A DNA stretch of 64,000 nucleotides, from positions 1-64,000 of the forward strand of contig NZ_WLZY01000014.1 in assembly GCF_010122465.1 (NCBI RefSeq). Direction: 5' to 3'. The position numbers were made by a program, and so were the translations under genes. This document shows, one piece after another, positions 51,688 through 58,931 of this stretch; the stretch's first letter is position 1, and the number at the start of each line of letters is the position of its first letter. Source of the stretch: Phytoactinopolyspora mesophila. Its GTDB lineage: Bacteria > Actinomycetota > Actinomycetes > Jiangellales > Jiangellaceae. The notes under the pieces are model-generated. The model worked only from the letters and a program-made list of their open reading frames with translations, did no database searches and was not told the DNA's origin.

Positions 51688-52518
51688 TCATTTGAGCCCG
51701 GAACGGGCGACGCCCTGGATGACGTACTTCTGTGCCGCGAGATACAGCACGGCGATCGGAATGATGCTGACGACCGAGCCGGCCATCACCACGTCCCACG
51801 CGGTGGTGAACTGGCCGTGCAAGGTGCTCAGACCCAGAGGCAGGGTCATGAACTCCGGTGAGCGGATGATGACCAGCGGCCAGAGGAAGCTGTTCCAGCT
51901 GGACATGAACGCGAGAATGGCGAAGGTGGCCAGTGCGGGCCGGATCAGTGGCAGTACAACCAAAGTGAAGATCCGCAGGTGCCCGGCACCGTCGATGATC
52001 GCCGCCTCGTCGAGTTCCTTTGGAACCTGCGCGACGGCTTGGCGGAGCAGGAAGACACCGAACGCCGACGCGATGCTCGGTGCGATCAGCGCCGCATAGG
52101 TGTCCACCAGATTGAGCGTGCGCATCTGGATGAACAACGGAACGACGAGCACCTGCATCGGCACCATCAGCGTGGCCAGATACACCACGAACAGTGCGTT
52201 GCGGCCGGGGAACTGCAGGCGGGCGAAGGCATAGGCGGCCATCGAGCTGGTGATGAGCTGCAGCAGGGTCGACGCCACCGCGATCCAGATGCTGTTCACC
52301 ATGATCCGCCAGAACGGCAGTGTGTCCATCAGCGTCCGGTAGGCGTCGAACCCTGGCTCCTCCGGAATGAGGTCCGGTGTGCCCAGGCCAGAGCCGGGAC
52401 TGATCGATGTGATGACCGTCCAGGCGAACGGGAACAACATGACCAACGCGCCCACGCTGAGCGCGGTGAACAGGACCGTTCGCCGCAGCCGCGTCTTGAA
52501 CAGGTGGCGATCACGCAT
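51688..52518 (-). CDS. ABC sugar transporter permease, MalG type
   Basis: A 276-residue inner-membrane permease with six hydrophobic segments. The cytoplasmic EAA motif, which contacts the ATPase, reads LDEAAIIDGAGHLRIF followed by LVVLPLIRPALATFA. It overlaps the preceding permease gene by eight bases. It forms the channel with its partner. No ATPase gene is in the operon, so a shared ATPase such as MsiK must energise it. That is inferred from the known practice of actinobacteria. Confidence 0.88.
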   Translation of the reverse strand: MRDRHLFKTRLRRTVLFTALSVGALVMLFPFAWTVITSISPGSGLGTPDLIPEEPGFDAYRTLMDTLPFWRIMVNSIWIAVASTLLQLITSSMAAYAFARLQFPGRNALFVVYLATLMVPMQVLVVPLFIQMRTLNLVDTYAALIAPSIASAFGVFLLRQAVAQVPKELDEAAIIDGAGHLRIFTLVVLPLIRPALATFAILAFMSSWNSFLWPLVIIRSPEFMTLPLGLSTLHGQFTTAWDVVMAGSVVSIIPIAVLYLAAQKYVIQGVARSGLK

Positions 52519-53449
52519 AGGTCACCCACCGGCGCTGGATACGAACCTGGATGACGGTGACGACGAGGATGACGGCGAACAGCAGCCACGAGAGCGCGGA
52601 GGCGTCGCCGGCCCGGCCGTACCGGAACGTGAGGTCATAGATCTGCTGGACGACAACCTCCGTGGAACCGGCCGGCCCGCCGCCGGTCATGACGAAAACT
52701 TGGTCGAACACCTGGAACCCGTTGATCATCGAGATGACGACGACGAAGAAACTCGACGGTGAGAGAAGCGGCAGCGTCACATGCCGGAACCGCTGCCACG
52801 CACTGGCGCCATCTACCCGGGCGGCGTCGTAGTACTCCGCGGGGATGGCCTGCAGCCCAGCCAGCAGGATCACCATGACGAAGCCGACGTCTTTCCACGC
52901 CGAGGCCAGGATGACCGACGGCATCGCCCACGTCGGGTCGGTCCACCAGCCGGGTCCGTCGATGCCGATCAGGCCGAGCATGTGGTTGACGACGCCATTG
53001 CTGGGGTTGAGCAGCCACTTCCATACGAGCGCGACGACCACCCAGCTGGTGACCACCGGCAGGAAGAAGGCAGCCCGGAAGACGTTGCGGCCGCGCAAAG
53101 CGGTGTTGAGCGCTAGCGCTGCGGTCAACCCGCCGGCGAACACCAGCGGCAGGTAGCCAGCGATGTAGTAGAGGGTGTTTCCGAATGCCCGCCAGGTGTT
53201 GGAATCGGTTGCCAGCTCGCGGAAGTTGTCCGCGCCCACCCACCGCATCGGGCTGATGAGGTTCCAGTCGTGCAACGCGACCCACAATGAGCCGATCATC
53301 GGGGCGAGGGTGAACATGGCTAGGGGAACGAAACTGGGGGCCAGGAACAACACCACGACGCCGGCTTTGCGCAGGCGTGTCCGGCGCCGCCTCGGAGGAC
53401 CGGCCGCGGCGGTGTGTATCCGCTCGGCCTCGGTAGTGGGTGCGCTCAT
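52511..53449 (-). CDS. ABC sugar transporter permease, MalF type
   Basis: A 312-residue permease with six hydrophobic segments. The EAA-like motif is AEYYDAARVDGASAWQRF with RHVTLPLLSPS. The start at 53449 (MSAPTTEAERIH) makes a four-base ATGA overlap with the end of the ROK regulator, so the two are coupled. A longer frame to 53584 is rejected because it lies inside the ROK coding sequence. It pairs with the MalG-type permease downstream. Confidence 0.88.
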   Translation of the reverse strand: MSAPTTEAERIHTAAAGPPRRRRTRLRKAGVVVLFLAPSFVPLAMFTLAPMIGSLWVALHDWNLISPMRWVGADNFRELATDSNTWRAFGNTLYYIAGYLPLVFAGGLTAALALNTALRGRNVFRAAFFLPVVTSWVVVALVWKWLLNPSNGVVNHMLGLIGIDGPGWWTDPTWAMPSVILASAWKDVGFVMVILLAGLQAIPAEYYDAARVDGASAWQRFRHVTLPLLSPSSFFVVVISMINGFQVFDQVFVMTGGGPAGSTEVVVQQIYDLTFRYGRAGDASALSWLLFAVILVVTVIQVRIQRRWVTYA

Positions 53450-54654
53450 CGAGAGTCCTGGGTCAGCGCCTCGTCGAGCCTGGCGCGGACCAGTTCGCCC
53501 TGGCTCCCGGTCAAACCGCTGGCGTCGAACGGGGTGGCAAGGACCAGCGCGGCGGCGCCGAGGGCCCATGAGGAGTCGTCCCACGTCTCGACGACGACGG
53601 GCACACCCCGGCGGGCCGGCAGGGCGTGGGCTCGCAGCTGGTGGTCGAAACCGTTGCGCCAGTGCTGCCAGCCCCGGGTACCTTCACCGAGCACGACGAC
53701 GATCTGCGGATCCATGACGTTGACCAGGCCACCGACGGCTCGACCGAGCGTCTCGCCGGCTTCGTGAAAGAGCAGCTGTGCTGACGGGTCACCGCCGGAA
53801 GCGACCGCGAGCAGTTGGCCGATGTTCGCGTCGTCGCTGATCAGGTCCTGCTCCCGGGCCCGTCGGAGCAGCGCGTCCTGGCCGATGAGAGCTTCGAGGC
53901 AACCGTTGTTGCCGCACGAGCACGCGGGGCCGTCCGGGTTGACGGGTAGGTGACCGAATTCGCCGGCGCCGCCCGTGCTGCCGCGGTACACACTTCCGTC
54001 GATCACCAGGCCCGCGCCGATGCCCCGTCCGATGGTGACGACGAGGAAGTCACGGTGTTCGCGGCCGCGGCCGTAGAGCCGTTCGGTGACGGCGAGCGTA
54101 TTGACGTCGTTCTCGACGAGGACCGGGACCGGCAGTGCCGATTGAAGCTGGGCGCCGAGCGGAAGATGTTGCCAGCCGAGGGTGGGGGCGTCGACGACGC
54201 CGACCGCTTGGTCGTCCACCGCGCCGGGCACCCCGATGCCGATACCTAAGAGGGGAGCGTTGTCGCCGCTCGGCTCGGTGAGCGGACGCAGGATGGCGAT
54301 CAGCTGGTCCAGCGCGTCGGCCGCGGTCGCCTCGAACGGCCATTCCCAGGCCCGGATGACCTGCCCGTCGAGGCTCACCTCCACCGCGGCGACATGATCG
54401 GCGGCGACTTTGGCGCCGAGCGCCCGGCCGGCCGAACCGACGACGCCGAGCAGCACGGCGGGGCGCCCGCCTCGTGAGGGAGCCTGATTGACCTCCGCCA
54501 CCATGCCGCGCGCGATCAGGTCCTTGGTGACCTGGGTGACCGTAGCCGGGCTGACCTCCAGAAGCTGGGCGATCTGGCTGCGACTGAGCGGCCCGGACGC
54601 GCCGAGAACGGCCAGCACGGCCGATCGAGTGAGGTCACCACGAGACAGAGGCAT
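53446..54654 (-). CDS. ROK-family transcriptional regulator
   Basis: A 402-residue ROK regulator, first gene of the alpha-glucoside operon. The N-terminal winged helix (about residues 5-60: LTRSAVLAVLGASGPLSRSQ, then SPATVTQVTKDLIARGMVAE) is followed by a ROK kinase-like domain with the zinc-binding CSCGNNGCLEALIG and the conserved FLVVTIGRGIGAGLVIDG. As with NagC or XylR it probably represses the operon and is released by a sugar. A near-perfect palindrome lies 24 bases upstream of its start (54678-54704). Confidence 0.87.
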   Translation of the reverse strand: MPLSRGDLTRSAVLAVLGASGPLSRSQIAQLLEVSPATVTQVTKDLIARGMVAEVNQAPSRGGRPAVLLGVVGSAGRALGAKVAADHVAAVEVSLDGQVIRAWEWPFEATAADALDQLIAILRPLTEPSGDNAPLLGIGIGVPGAVDDQAVGVVDAPTLGWQHLPLGAQLQSALPVPVLVENDVNTLAVTERLYGRGREHRDFLVVTIGRGIGAGLVIDGSVYRGSTGGAGEFGHLPVNPDGPACSCGNNGCLEALIGQDALLRRAREQDLISDDANIGQLLAVASGGDPSAQLLFHEAGETLGRAVGGLVNVMDPQIVVVLGEGTRGWQHWRNGFDHQLRAHALPARRGVPVVVETWDDSSWALGAAALVLATPFDASGLTGSQGELVRARLDEALTQDSR

Positions 54655-54677
54655 CCGGAGCTCCAGGTTGCGTACTT

Positions 54678-54704
54678 CTTTTACGACTAAAGTTAGTGCA
54701 AAAG
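54678..54704. promoter_or_regulatory. candidate ROK operator
   Basis: The sequence CTTTT-ACG-ACTAA-AG-TTAGT-GC-AAAAG is symmetric about the AG centre apart from one extra base on the left. ACTAA/TTAGT and CTTTT/AAAAG are both perfect pairs. It is AT-rich and just upstream of the ROK gene, the expected place for autoregulation of the glucoside operon. Confidence 0.6.
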
Positions 54705-54772
54705 AAACACATCTGAAGCACGCATGTCAAGAGCCGATATAGCCCTGTGACCGTCGGTCGGCCTCGCCCGTG

Positions 54773-54833
54773 CGCGGTGATCGTGAGCGGCCAGGTGTCG
54801 TCATAGCGACGTCCCCCTGCTCATGATCACCGG
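54773..54833. repeat. palindromic element with TGATC(A/G)TG core
   Basis: The arm CGCGGTGATCGTGAGCGG (54773-54790) pairs with the inverse of CTGCTCATGATCACCGGG (54816-54833) at 15 of 18 positions, and GTCG/CGAC pairs inside. The arms closely resemble the outer arms of the element at 46852-46978. It lies between the ROK gene and a VOC protein gene. Confidence 0.65.
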
Positions 54834-54850
54834 GTCGGTGCGGGAAAGTC

Positions 54851-55228
54851 CTACTCCTGAAGGACCGAGAGTGTATTGCCGGCCGGGTCTTTGAACCACG
54901 CGATCAGCGGCCCGCCGCCATGGAAGATGCCGTGCTCGTCGGTGTGCTCGGCGGCGTCCGGGTACCTCTCGAAGCGCACTCCGCGAGCCGTGAGCTCGGC
55001 CACGGCCTGCCGGATGTCCTCCACCGGAAAGTTCAAGATGGTGAAGCTGGCGGGGGTGTGGTCCTCACCCTTGGGGTAGATCAGTGTCGGGCGGTCGCCG
55101 GCGATGTGCAGTGTGAGCATGCCGTGCTCCTCGGTGACCTCGAGGCCGAGGACGTCGGCGTAGAACCGCTTGGCGGCCGGGATGTCGTTGGTGGAGAAGC
55201 CGCTGAAGGCTTTGGTGTTCTTGAACAT
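54851..55228 (-). CDS. VOC-family protein
   Basis: A 125-residue vicinal-oxygen-chelate fold protein (glyoxalase/bleomycin-resistance type). It begins [20 protein letters not shown] and contains [21 protein letters not shown] and the C-terminal [21 protein letters not shown]. Such proteins bind metals and act on varied small molecules. The start at 55228 was chosen over a much longer upstream frame of arginine-rich, antisense character. It is followed by a second VOC gene upstream (55255-55644) on the same strand, 26 bases apart, so both may be co-transcribed. Confidence 0.78.
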   Translation of the reverse strand: MFKNTKAFSGFSTNDIPAAKRFYADVLGLEVTEEHGMLTLHIAGDRPTLIYPKGEDHTPASFTILNFPVEDIRQAVAELTARGVRFERYPDAAEHTDEHGIFHGGGPLIAWFKDPAGNTLSVLQE

Positions 55229-55254
55229 GGGGTGCTCCCGAGTTGCATGAGGGT

Positions 55255-55644
55255 CTAGAACATCTGGGACATCTCGGCCAGATGTTCCTCGCTGAGCTGG
55301 ATGATCTGTACGTAATTGCCGTCCGGGTCGATGACCGTGCCGAAGAGGCTGCCGTCCCGGTCTTCCAGCGGCGCCAGCCAGGAGGCGCCCATTTCGTCCA
55401 AGCGAGCGGCGATACCCCGGGCGTCGTCCACATCGAAGTTGAGGATGATGCGGCCGGGCTCGGGGTTCTTTTCCCCGATGTCGGAGCGGTTGTCGATCAT
55501 GAGATGGAAGTCGCCGAACTTGAGCATGAAATACCCGCCGACGTTCGCCTCCTGCTGTGGCCGCAGGGCGCCGGCATACCATGCCCGCAGGCGTTCGGGA
55601 TCGGTGCTCGAGAGCAACATGCTGTCAAGTGTGGATTTCGCCAT
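55255..55644 (-). CDS. VOC-family protein
   Basis: A 129-residue VOC-fold protein, distinct from its neighbour. Features are [39 protein letters not shown] and [17 protein letters not shown], a typical ending of the fold. A histidine and glutamate are present for metal binding, though their exact partners are not certain. It is transcribed with the smaller VOC gene downstream. The function is unknown. Confidence 0.8.
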   Translation of the reverse strand: MAKSTLDSMLLSSTDPERLRAWYAGALRPQQEANVGGYFMLKFGDFHLMIDNRSDIGEKNPEPGRIILNFDVDDARGIAARLDEMGASWLAPLEDRDGSLFGTVIDPDGNYVQIIQLSEEHLAEMSQMF

Positions 55645-55750
55645 GGTTCCTCCTTGTTGGGCCGGGCTTCGGGGGAAGCCTCCGCAAGAAGAGACCGTGG
55701 CTGGAGCCGAAACTCATCGCTCGGAGCAGGTCTGCCCTGGAGGTGCCGGA

Positions 55751-56335
55751 CTACGGCGTCGCCCTCCCGGCAACGCCGTGAAGAAACGTCCGAACGGCTT
55801 GATCCGCGGCTACATGGCGCGGCATGGCGCCGCTGCTGGCGGACATCGCCGCGACGTAGACCAAGGCGTAGTAGGCGGACTCGATCCACGTGGGGTCCAG
55901 GCCGGGGTCGAGGGCGTCCTCGGCCTGGGCCCGCCGGATCAGCCTGGTGAGCGTTTCGTCGTCCTCGCCCCAGTCCACGTCATCGTGGTTGAGCCGGTGC
56001 ATGTCGCTGAAAAGGAAGACGATCCGGTCTCCGGCATCGACCAGCGCGCGCAGGCTGTTCTCGAGCGCCTGTACCGCGGGATGGTCTTCCGGGCCGGTGC
56101 TCGCCAGCGCGGCATCCATGGACGCTTTGGAGTCGGCCAGCAGGGCGCGGGTCAGATCCTGGCGTTCCGGAAAGTATCGGTGCAGCGTGCTGCGGCTTAT
56201 CTCGGCGTGATCGGCGATATCGCCGAGCGACGCGGACGGGTCACGGGACCACAGGGCCGCGGCGGCGTCGAGGATGGCCCGGCGTGTCCTGCCTCGCACG
56301 CCCGAGTCGACTCGCGGCTCGGAAGTGAAGGTCAT
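55751..56335 (-). CDS. TetR-family transcriptional regulator
   Basis: A 194-residue TetR regulator. The HTH (about residues 16-60) reads TRRAILDAAAALWSRDPSAS, LGDIADHAEISRSTLHRYFP, followed by a C-terminal ligand domain with WGEDDETLTRLIRRAQAEDALD. It is divergent from the ABC exporter gene, with about 80 bases between the starts containing an inverted repeat. It probably represses the exporter. A TetR of this type often senses the drug or lipid that the exporter removes. Confidence 0.83.
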   Translation of the reverse strand: MTFTSEPRVDSGVRGRTRRAILDAAAALWSRDPSASLGDIADHAEISRSTLHRYFPERQDLTRALLADSKASMDAALASTGPEDHPAVQALENSLRALVDAGDRIVFLFSDMHRLNHDDVDWGEDDETLTRLIRRAQAEDALDPGLDPTWIESAYYALVYVAAMSASSGAMPRHVAADQAVRTFLHGVAGRATP

Positions 56336-56367
56336 AAAGCCACCCTAGCAGCGGTGACTCATAATAA

Positions 56368-56396
56368 GACATTGTTGCTTGGAAATGCGACAATGA
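56368..56396. promoter_or_regulatory. candidate TetR operator before the ABC exporter
   Basis: CATTGTTGC and GCGACAATG form an inverted repeat with one mismatch and an 8-base spacer, between the divergent TetR and ABC genes. Coordinates are approximate by one or two bases. The size and place match TetR operators. Confidence 0.5.
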
Positions 56397-56413
56397 TGTG
56401 TCATTCTGACTCA

Positions 56414-58270
56414 ATGACTCTCGATTCCGCTGAGCGCTCCGGGCAGACTCCAGCGCTGCCGGCCCGGGCGAAGATGCGCTTGTTGTGGTCGTATGCCCGT
56501 CCACATCGTCTGGTTCTTCTCGCCGGATTACTGCTCGGCATCGTCGCCACTGGTGCTGAGCTGGTCACGCCCATGGTCACCAAGCTGGTGCTGGAGCGGC
56601 TGGAATGGGCTGAATCCATCCGCGGGCCCATCGTTCTGCTCGGCGTCCTGCTGGTGGCCGGAACCGTCATCGGACTACTGCAAGCGATCGTTCTCGGCCG
56701 GCTGGCTGAGCGAGTCATCCTGGCCGTCCGGACCGGCATGGTCCGGCACCTGCTCCGGGTCCGGGTGGGTGAGCTGGCGCGGCGCTCGAGTGGTGAGATG
56801 GTCGCGCGTGTCAGCTCGGACACGACGTTGATCCGTGAGGCGGCTACCTCCAGCATCGTCGACTTCGTCAACGGCCTGATCGGGTTGGCCGGCGCCATTG
56901 CTCTCATGGCATATCTCGACGGTGTGCTCCTGCTCGCCACTCTTGCGGTCCTGGTTCTCGTGAGCGGCATCGCGCTCACGCTCATGCCCGCGCTGGCCAA
57001 GGCGCAGCAAGACGCTCAGGAAGAGATCGGCCGGCTGGGCGGCCGGCTGGAGGGGGTCCTGCGGGCGCTACGCACGGTGAAGGTGAGCCGCGCCGAAGCG
57101 CGCGAGACCGCACGGATCTCCCGCCACGCCGAACGCTCCGCGGAGAAGGGCATTCGGGCCGTCAAGATCGAAGCCGTCGCGTGGACTCTCACCGCTGCCG
57201 GCGTCAATCTGTCGATCATGCTCATCCTCGGCATCGGGGCGTACCGGGTGTCCACCGGAGACCTCTCCGTCGCCGCGCTAGTGGCCTTCCTGCTCTACCT
57301 GTTTCAGTTGATGACGCCGGTGACGCTGCTGACGCAGAGTGTCACGACGTTGCAGTCCGGGCTCGCGGCCGCCGCACGTATCGCCGAGATCGAGAAGATG
57401 CAGCTGGAGGCGGACGCTCCGGCGCCGCGGCAGCAGGGGAGCGTCCACGTTCCCGGGACCGAGTCCGCCTCGCACCCTGTTCCCGCGCCGGAGAGTCCGG
57501 TGCTGACTTTGCAGAACGTGACCTTCCGCTACCTGCCGGACGCCGCTCCTGCCGTCGACGGTGCCTCGCTCGCGATCCCACGACGTGGCCACACGGCGAT
57601 CATCGGGCCCTCGGGCGCCGGCAAGACCACCATCTTCTCGCTCCTTCTCAGGTTCGAGGACCCCGAGCACGGCCAGCTCCGGCTCGACGGGCGGCCTTAC
57701 GAGGAATGGAGCCTGGCCGAACTCCGGCGCCGGATCGCCTACGTCGAGCAGGACGCGCCCCTGGTGCCCGGAACGCTACGGGAGAACCTGGCGTATGCGG
57801 CGCCGGACGCCGGCGAGCAACGCCTCTGGGAAGCCCTGGCCACGGTACGGCTGGATGAACGGGCGCGAGAGCTCGAGGCCGGACTCGACAGCGAGCTTTC
57901 GCCGAGCACGATGTCCGGCGGTGAGCGTCAGCGCGTCGCGGTGGCCCGGGCGCTGGTAGCCCAGCCGGACATCCTGTTGCTGGACGAGGCCACGGCTCAG
58001 CTGGACGGGCTCACCGAGGCCGCGGTAGCCGTCGGTCTTCATCACCTGGCCCGTAAAGGCGCGGTGGTCACCATCGCGCACCGGCTGTCCACGGTCGTCG
58101 ACGCCGATCAGATCATCCTGATGGATGCCGGCGCCGTACGGAACACCGGAACGCACGAAGACCTGCTGGCCACCGACGAGCTCTACCGTGAACTCGTGAC
58201 GGCGCTGCGGATCTCCGGGGGCGCAAGCACGCAAGGAAACGACATTCCGGTCTCGATGCGCGTGTCGTAG
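56414..58270 (+). CDS. ABC transporter, fused permease and ATPase (exporter type)
   Basis: A 618-residue half-transporter of the ABCB/MsbA type. The N-terminal transmembrane domain (about 20-320) has about six helices. The ATPase domain (about 370-600) has the Walker A IIGPSGAGKTTIF, a signature MSGGERQRVAVARAL, the Walker B ILLLDEATAQLDG and the switch VVTIAHRLSTVVDADQ. It should work as a homodimer, exporting drugs, lipids or peptides. The ATG at 56414 is assigned. Two ATGs 18 and 21 bases upstream are alternatives. It is divergent from a TetR regulator. Confidence 0.87.
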   Translation: MTLDSAERSGQTPALPARAKMRLLWSYARPHRLVLLAGLLLGIVATGAELVTPMVTKLVLERLEWAESIRGPIVLLGVLLVAGTVIGLLQAIVLGRLAERVILAVRTGMVRHLLRVRVGELARRSSGEMVARVSSDTTLIREAATSSIVDFVNGLIGLAGAIALMAYLDGVLLLATLAVLVLVSGIALTLMPALAKAQQDAQEEIGRLGGRLEGVLRALRTVKVSRAEARETARISRHAERSAEKGIRAVKIEAVAWTLTAAGVNLSIMLILGIGAYRVSTGDLSVAALVAFLLYLFQLMTPVTLLTQSVTTLQSGLAAAARIAEIEKMQLEADAPAPRQQGSVHVPGTESASHPVPAPESPVLTLQNVTFRYLPDAAPAVDGASLAIPRRGHTAIIGPSGAGKTTIFSLLLRFEDPEHGQLRLDGRPYEEWSLAELRRRIAYVEQDAPLVPGTLRENLAYAAPDAGEQRLWEALATVRLDERARELEAGLDSELSPSTMSGGERQRVAVARALVAQPDILLLDEATAQLDGLTEAAVAVGLHHLARKGAVVTIAHRLSTVVDADQIILMDAGAVRNTGTHEDLLATDELYRELVTALRISGGASTQGNDIPVSMRVS

Positions 58271-58307
58271 CGCCACGAGGCCAGCCTTCTCGTTGTGCAA
58301 TACGATC

Positions 58308-58769
58308 ATGACCCCATCGCGTGTTCTCCACGATGCGGCCTGTCTGTTGCTCCGTCTTGCCCTGGCGACGGTCTTCGTCGCACACGGCTGGCAGAAGTTC
58401 TACGACAGGACCATCGACGGAACCACGGATTGGTTCGTCGAGTTGAACGTCCCGTTCCCGGAGATCACCGCGCCGAGCGTCGCCGTCTTGGAATTGGTCG
58501 GTGGCGGCTTGCTGGGCCTGGGGATCCTCACCAGGGTGGTCGCGGCGGCGTTCTCCGGCACCATGGTCGGCGCCCTGGTGTTCGTGCATCTGGACAACGG
58601 GCCGTTCGTCGCCGACAACGGCTTCGAGTTCGTGCTCGTGCTGGCGGCTGCTTGTGCTGCCGTTGTTCTGCTGGGACCAGGGCGAGCGCGGATGGACAGA
58701 CTTTTGATCAAGTGGTTCAGGACCGAAGACGACGAGATGGTCGAGGTGGTTCCGAGAGGCCGGAAATAG
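58308..58769 (+). CDS. DoxX-family membrane protein
   Basis: A 153-residue protein of the DoxX family with four hydrophobic segments. The conserved N-terminal LRLALATVFVAHGWQKFYDR is followed by LELVGGGLLGLGILTRVVAA and a C-terminal LVLAAACAAVVLLGPGRARMD. Relatives are linked to quinone or thiosulfate metabolism or to oxidative-stress complexes, and most are uncharacterised. The start at 58308 (MTPSRVLHD) lies 37 bases after the ABC exporter stop, so the two could be in one transcript. Confidence 0.8.
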   Translation: MTPSRVLHDAACLLLRLALATVFVAHGWQKFYDRTIDGTTDWFVELNVPFPEITAPSVAVLELVGGGLLGLGILTRVVAAAFSGTMVGALVFVHLDNGPFVADNGFEFVLVLAAACAAVVLLGPGRARMDRLLIKWFRTEDDEMVEVVPRGRK

Positions 58770-58931
58770 TCTCGCGGCTGAGTTCAACTAGCCATTTTCC
58801 GCGGGATCGAGCGAAAACGCGCCGTCCCGGAACTTCAGAGCGCCTGAATCGCGTTGATGGACGTGAGTCTGACCACTACTTCCCGCTTCCAGGCATGACT
58901 TGAGCGTGGACCCGAATACCATCGACGGAGA

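Noticed and set aside
55316-56413. N-terminal extension of the ABC exporter over the TetR gene
   Set aside because: It would run antisense through the whole TetR gene and its composition is not protein-like. The transporter starts near 56414.
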